Origin: Glaciecola sp. UBA983 | Lineage (GTDB): Bacteria; Pseudomonadota; Gammaproteobacteria; Enterobacterales; Alteromonadaceae | Length of the DNA stretch: 5,153 bases | Direction of reading: 5' to 3' | Assembly: GCA_002292215.1 (NCBI GenBank) | Contig: DBBN01000084.1 | Location: 1-5,153 of the forward strand | Shown here: piece after piece, positions 1 through 5,153 of the stretch | Layout: every line of letters begins with the position of its first letter | Numbering within the stretch: position 1 is the first letter of the stretch | Made by a program: the position numbers and the translations under genes | Notes under the pieces: model-generated | What the model saw: only the letters and a program-made list of their open reading frames with translations | What the model was told of the DNA's origin: nothing | The model's database searches: none

Positions 1-511
1 CGTAATCTCAATTACCGATGGTCAGATATTCTTAGAAACTGACTTGTTTAACGCGGGTATTCGCCCAGCTGTTAACGCAGGTATTTCAGTATCACGTGTT
101 GGTGGTGCTGCACAAACTAAAATCATCAAAAAGTTAGGTGGCGGTATCCGTCTAGCCCTAGCTCAGTATCGTGAATTAGCGGCGTTCTCGCAATTTGCTT
201 CTGATCTTGATGACGCAACACGTGCTCAATTAGAGCATGGTGAGCGCGCAACCGAACTAATGAAACAAAACCAGTATGCTCCTTTATCGGTAGCAGACAT
301 GGCGTTGTCATTGTTCGCGATTGAGAAAGGTTTCTTAAAAAATGTCGAATTGAACAAAGTTCTAGACTTCGAAGCGTCTTTGCATTCATATATGAGTTCA
401 GAGCATGCTGAGTTAGTCAAGACTATCAATGAGACTGGTAACTATAACGGCGACATTGAAAAGCAACTTAACGATGCTTTAACTACGTTTGTAAACACAC
501 AATCATGGTAA
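1..511 (+). CDS. atpA: ATP synthase F1 subunit alpha, C-terminal part (5' end outside window)
   Basis: This is the last 169 residues of the alpha subunit, about one third of the usual ~513. The reading frame is open from base 2, so the true start lies left of the window. Alpha forms the catalytic hexamer with beta and carries the non-catalytic nucleotide sites. The alpha/beta family signature [10 protein letters not shown] lies at visible residues 22-31. The next residue, Arg32 (bases 95-97), aligns with the E. coli arginine finger alphaR376, which reaches into the catalytic site on beta. The following [19 protein letters not shown] block and the C-terminal helical domain, ending TQSW, match the E. 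coli protein closely. The TTG at base 44 is an internal Leu codon, not a start. The gene is first in the visible part of the operon and is separated from atpG by 61 bases that contain a hairpin. Identification is essentially certain. Confidence 0.98.
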   Translation, partial: VISITDGQIFLETDLFNAGIRPAVNAGISVSRVGGAAQTKIIKKLGGGIRLALAQYRELAAFSQFASDLDDATRAQLEHGERATELMKQNQYAPLSVADMALSLFAIEKGFLKNVELNKVLDFEASLHSYMSSEHAELVKTINETGNYNGDIEKQLNDALTTFVNTQSW

Positions 512-518
512 TCAATGA

Positions 519-544
519 GCTCTAGTAAGGTAACTTACTGGAGC
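519..544 (+). other. Intercistronic hairpin between atpA and atpG (GUAA tetraloop)
   Basis: Bases 519-529 and 534-544 pair over 11 positions with one G-U wobble, closing the four-base loop GTAA (530-533). GUAA belongs to the stable GNRA tetraloop class. The stem starts 7 bases after the atpA stop and ends 16 bases before the atpG Shine-Dalgarno sequence. The bases after it (gtttcg) are not a U-tract, so it is not an intrinsic terminator. A role in mRNA processing, protection of the atpA 3' end or tuning of atpG translation is inference. Confidence 0.6.
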
Positions 545-572
545 GTTTCGTTAGGTAATCGGAGAAATAGTC

Positions 573-2861
<2,289 letters not shown>

Positions 2862-2883
2862 CATGCTACACAATACCCTAATA

Positions 2884-2891
2884 TAGGAGGT
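2884..2891 (+). promoter_or_regulatory. Very strong Shine-Dalgarno sequence of atpC
   Basis: TAGGAGGT is close to a full match to the 16S rRNA anti-Shine-Dalgarno end. The core AGGAGG (2885-2890) lies 4 bases before the ATG at 2895, which is rather tight. Upstream CCTA (2877-2880) can pair with TAGG (2884-2887) across an ATA loop, so a small 4-bp stem could partly mask the site. Confidence 0.75.
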
Positions 2892-2894
2892 CAC

Positions 2895-3308
2895 ATGGCA
2901 GAAGTTACCGTACGTCTTGATGTGGTAAGTGCAGAAGAAGCGATTTTTTCTGGTGATGTTGAAGCAATTCAGGTTACTGGTAGTGAAGGCGAGCTAGGTA
3001 TTCATCCTGGTCATGCCCCATTACTGACTAACATTCGTCCTGGTATGGTGCGTTTGGTCCAAAACGGCAAAGAAGAGTTTATCTACATTGCTGGTGGTAC
3101 CCTTGAAATTCAACCAAATACAGTGACTGTGTTAGCCGATACGGCTATCCGTGCTGATGATTTGGATGAAAGTGGTGCTGAAGAAGCTAAACGTCATGCT
3201 GAAGAGATGATTGCTAATCAAGGTGCTGACTTTGACCATAAAGCAGCATCAATTCAATTAGAAGAAGCTTTAGCGCAATTACGATTGATTCGTCAATTAC
3301 GCGGCTAG
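2895..3308 (+). CDS. atpC: ATP synthase F1 subunit epsilon
   Basis: This 137-residue protein (139 in E. coli) is part of the rotor. It joins gamma to the c-ring, and its C-terminal domain can inhibit ATP hydrolysis. The N-terminal beta-sandwich (about 1-84) contains the conserved [18 protein letters not shown] block (27-44) and [24 protein letters not shown] (61-84). After the [12 protein letters not shown] linker come two predicted helices (about 91-108 and 116-135) that form the regulatory hairpin; the second ends [12 protein letters not shown]. The ATG at 2895 has a very strong Shine-Dalgarno sequence. It is the last gene of the operon: its TAG stop at 3306 is followed 23 bases later by an intrinsic terminator. 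The extreme C-terminus is slightly shorter than in E. coli, within normal family variation. Confidence 0.97.
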   Translation: MAEVTVRLDVVSAEEAIFSGDVEAIQVTGSEGELGIHPGHAPLLTNIRPGMVRLVQNGKEEFIYIAGGTLEIQPNTVTVLADTAIRADDLDESGAEEAKRHAEEMIANQGADFDHKAASIQLEEALAQLRLIRQLRG

Positions 3309-3331
3309 TACTCCAATCAAAGTAATTAATT

Positions 3332-3359
3332 AAAAACCCAGCTTCGGCTGGGTTTTTTT
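3332..3359 (+). terminator. Intrinsic terminator of the atp operon
   Basis: The six-base stem CCCAGC (3337-3342) pairs with GCTGGG (3347-3352) around a TTCG loop, giving the exceptionally stable cUUCGg tetraloop. Seven T residues follow (3353-3359). The five A residues before the stem (3332-3336) extend the pairing and would also give a U-tract on the other strand, so it could act in both directions. It sits 23 bases after the atpC stop and separates the operon from the pirin gene. Confidence 0.95.
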
Positions 3360-3396
3360 ATGGAAATAACAAAACCGTTCTAAAAAATGGAACAAT

Positions 3397-3426
3397 ATGA
3401 CAAATTTAATGATGTTTAATTCTATT
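3397..3426 (+). promoter_or_regulatory. Possible sigma70-type promoter of the pirin-family gene
   Basis: ATGACA (3397-3402) matches the -35 consensus at 5 of 6 positions. TCTATT (3421-3426) matches the -10 consensus at 4 of 6, with an 18-base spacer. The spacer contains two TTTAAT copies 10 bases apart (3405-3410 and 3415-3420). A promoter is expected here because the preceding terminator isolates the next gene. AT-rich DNA gives many such matches, so the exact position is uncertain. Confidence 0.3.
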
Positions 3427-3472
3427 AAGTGATTGTCTATGCTTATTACATGACGTTAATAGAGAAATAATC

Positions 3473-4159
3473 ATGCAATTTATCAGAAAATCAAAAGACC
3501 GCGGCGTAGCAGATTTAGGTTGGTTACAGAGTCACCATACTTTTTCATTTGGTGAATACCATGATCCTGAACATATGGGTGTCTCTGCACTGCGCGTCAT
3601 TAATGACGACATAGTCCAGCCAGCTAAAGGGTTTGCGACACATGGACATAAAGATATGGAAATTATTTCGTATGTGATCAGTGGCGCAATAGCACATAAA
3701 GACAGCGAAGGAAACGAAGCGATTATTCCTGCCGGTGATGTTCAAATTATGAGTGCTGGGCGAGGTATACGCCATTCTGAATATAACCCTTCAACTGAGG
3801 CTGAGACCAACTTTTTACAGATATGGATACAACCTAATAAAAAAGGGGTAAAGCCGACGTATGGTCAAATGACAATAGAATCAAAAGGGACATTGACCCC
3901 ATTAGTAACCCCTGACGGACGCGATAACAGTTTAATCATGAACCAAGATGCTAGTTTGTATAAATTACGAATGGGTGAAGATGAGGAATTAACACTAGCT
4001 AATGCTGCGCGCCATGGGTACTTGCACATAGTAAACGGTGAGGTGACAGCGGCCGGTCAGATATTTAGTGCTGGGGATGCATTTGCGTTAGGACCTCATG
4101 AAAAAGTAAAGCTACAAGCTAAAACTGGGTTAGAGGCATTATGGTTTGATTTGCCGTGA
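3473..4159 (+). CDS. Pirin-family cupin protein, YhhW-like (putative quercetin 2,3-dioxygenase)
   Basis: This 228-residue bicupin closely resembles E. coli YhhW (about 231 residues), which has quercetin 2,3-dioxygenase activity in vitro; its physiological substrate is unclear. Shared blocks include GWLQSHHTFSFGEYHDP (16-32), MGVSALRVINDD (35-46), THGHKDMEIISYV (56-68) and IMSAGRGIRHSEYNPS (92-107). The four expected metal ligands of the N-terminal cupin are present: His57, His59, His101 and Glu103. The C-terminal cupin (about 140-228), ending EALWFDLP, is less conserved, as is usual. No signal peptide is seen, so it is probably cytoplasmic. The ATG at 3473 has only a weak ribosome site (AGAG at 3461-3464). 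The gene stands alone between the atp terminator and a convergent transporter gene, so context gives no substrate. The family is secure, but the reaction in this organism is not. Confidence 0.9.
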   Translation: MQFIRKSKDRGVADLGWLQSHHTFSFGEYHDPEHMGVSALRVINDDIVQPAKGFATHGHKDMEIISYVISGAIAHKDSEGNEAIIPAGDVQIMSAGRGIRHSEYNPSTEAETNFLQIWIQPNKKGVKPTYGQMTIESKGTLTPLVTPDGRDNSLIMNQDASLYKLRMGEDEELTLANAARHGYLHIVNGEVTAAGQIFSAGDAFALGPHEKVKLQAKTGLEALWFDLP

Positions 4160-4295
4160 GTTTAAACTAGACGATAATTTGTTAACTTGTAAAAAATTAA
4201 GTAAAACACCAAATACATCCTGCAAAGGATCATTTAAGGTAAGGACTAGGTCAGATTTGCATGTACAAGCAGAAAAATATCAAGAACAGACCTAA
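4160..4295. other. Convergent intergenic region with no clear terminator
   Basis: These 136 bases separate the ends of the pirin gene (+) and the transporter gene (-). I see no GC-rich stem with a T-tract on either strand. Minor structures are a 10-base palindrome AGTTTAAACT (4159-4168) overlapping the pirin stop, ATCC/GGAT arms (4217-4220 and 4227-4230), and TAGGTC/GACCTA arms (4247-4252 and 4289-4294) separated by 36 bases. None is convincing as a functional terminator. Confidence 0.5.
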
Positions 4296-5153
4296 CTAAC
4301 CTCGCTTAATATTGCAAATACCGGCACCTACCATAATCAAGGCTAATGCTAATAGTACATTTATGCTTAGATAACCGATGCCAAACAGTGCCAACAGCAT
4401 AGTAGATAAAACGGGTGTCGCAAAACTCAATGACGCAAGCCAAGATTGATGGCCAAATTTCATACCAATATCCCATAGATAAAAAGCCCCACCAACGGGG
4501 CCTAAACCGAGTAATATTATTGCCAATATATTGATTCCGTTTATTTGTATAAATGTTGACAAGGTATTCGCTTCTAATACCAAATGACAAATAAGCGCTA
4601 GTAAAGCCACAACTAAACTCATCCAACCAATATCTTCAACATGGTTATTACTTTTTCCCATGTACCATGAATAACTAGACCAAATGAGTGCAGCGATCAG
4701 TGCATAGCCGTAACCAACTGCATCATTACTCGCAAAGCTATCAGCCACATCGAATACTTCGCCATCGGTTATCACTACTCCAGCACCAATGAAGCCAATA
4801 CTCGCGCCCAATAGAGTTAACCATCGGTTTCCTGGTGATGATACATATAAGGCTAAGAGTAGAGGCCATAAGTAACAAACTAAGCTGACCTGAAGAGCCG
4901 GAGCGTGCCGGATTGCCATGAAGTAAAAAAAATGAAAACCAAACAATCCACCAACACCGACAAACCATTGAGAATAGGTTAATTTAGGAAGAGTAAAGAG
5001 CGGTTCACGATACCAAGCCCGTTTAAGTAATACGAGTAACCCCGAGATAAAAAAGCACAACGCCAATAACAGAAATGGTGGGACCATATTCGTCAACACA
5101 CTTAATAACGCTAATGAAGCCCACATCGCGATGGCGATTACACCAATAGATGT
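4296..5153 (-). CDS. EamA/DMT-superfamily transporter, YddG-like (5' end outside window)
   Basis: The frame is open from the right edge to a TAG stop at 4296-4298, giving 285 visible residues. The family is usually about 290-300, so only a few N-terminal residues are missing. The Met at 5126 is probably internal: the nine residues before it (TSIGVIAIA) continue the first membrane helix. About ten hydrophobic segments are visible, near 1-18, 24-43, 62-80, 86-106, 110-129, 146-165, 176-195, 204-222, 238-259 and 262-282, as expected of two five-helix EamA repeats in the inner membrane. CYLWPLLLALYV (93-104) resembles the NYLWP segment of the E. coli aromatic amino acid exporter YddG. GPVGGAFYLWDIGMKFG (218-234) resembles the matching YddG helix. 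Export of amino acids or similar metabolites is plausible, but the substrate cannot be read from sequence. It is convergent with the pirin gene. Confidence 0.88.
   Translation of the reverse strand, partial: TSIGVIAIAMWASLALLSVLTNMVPPFLLLALCFFISGLLVLLKRAWYREPLFTLPKLTYSQWFVGVGGLFGFHFFYFMAIRHAPALQVSLVCYLWPLLLALYVSSPGNRWLTLLGASIGFIGAGVVITDGEVFDVADSFASNDAVGYGYALIAALIWSSYSWYMGKSNNHVEDIGWMSLVVALLALICHLVLEANTLSTFIQINGINILAIILLGLGPVGGAFYLWDIGMKFGHQSWLASLSFATPVLSTMLLALFGIGYLSINVLLALALIMVGAGICNIKRG

Noticed and set aside
4159..4168. AGTTTAAACT perfect palindrome at the pirin stop codon
   Set aside because: Short, AT-rich, and overlapping a stop codon; no flanking symmetry extends it, so it is likely chance.
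4247..4294. TAGGTC/GACCTA inverted repeat as a terminator for the convergent genes
   Set aside because: Only 6 pairs with a 36-base loop and no adjacent T-tract in the right place; expected by chance in a region of this size.
4306..4968. Alternative - strand frames of 106 and 75 codons within the transporter gene
   Set aside because: They overlap the clear 10-helix EamA reading frame on the same strand in a different frame and carry no recognisable domain; no sign of a frameshift.

Overview
This window holds the 3' half of a bacterial F1Fo ATP synthase operon followed by two unrelated accessory genes. The ATP synthase proteins resemble the Escherichia coli forms as I remember them. In particular, the beta subunit has the [10 protein letters not shown] and [15 protein letters not shown] wording typical of enteric-type gammaproteobacterial AtpD. 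With the moderately AT-rich base composition, this suggests a gammaproteobacterium, perhaps a marine Alteromonadales-like lineage. The genus cannot be fixed from the window.

Layout. Positions 1-511 are the last third of atpA (alpha subunit). Then come atpG (573-1433, gamma), atpD (1468-2850, beta) and atpC (2895-3308, epsilon), all on the + strand with short gaps of 61, 34 and 44 bases. A strong intrinsic terminator with a cUUCGg tetraloop (3332-3359) ends the operon. A pirin-family cupin gene resembling E. coli YhhW follows on the + strand (3473-4159), with a possible promoter of its own. A 10-helix EamA/DMT-type transporter resembling YddG lies convergently on the - strand (4296 to the right edge), with its 5' end outside the window.

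How the genes work together. Alpha, beta, gamma and epsilon (with delta, which lies outside) form the F1 sector, which couples proton flow through Fo to ATP synthesis. The order A-G-D-C is the canonical one. The pirin and transporter genes have no evident link to ATP synthase and appear to be ordinary neighbours.

The most interesting structure not explained by the genes is a pair of RNA hairpins at operon junctions. One is an 11-bp stem with a GUAA loop between atpA and atpG. The other is a perfect 11-bp stem whose three-base loop is exactly the atpD stop codon. Neither has a U-tract, so they look more like mRNA processing, stabilising or translation-tuning elements than terminators. I see no RNA gene, mobile element, CRISPR array, or undescribed multi-gene system here. 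No gene-free stretch exceeds 300 bases.
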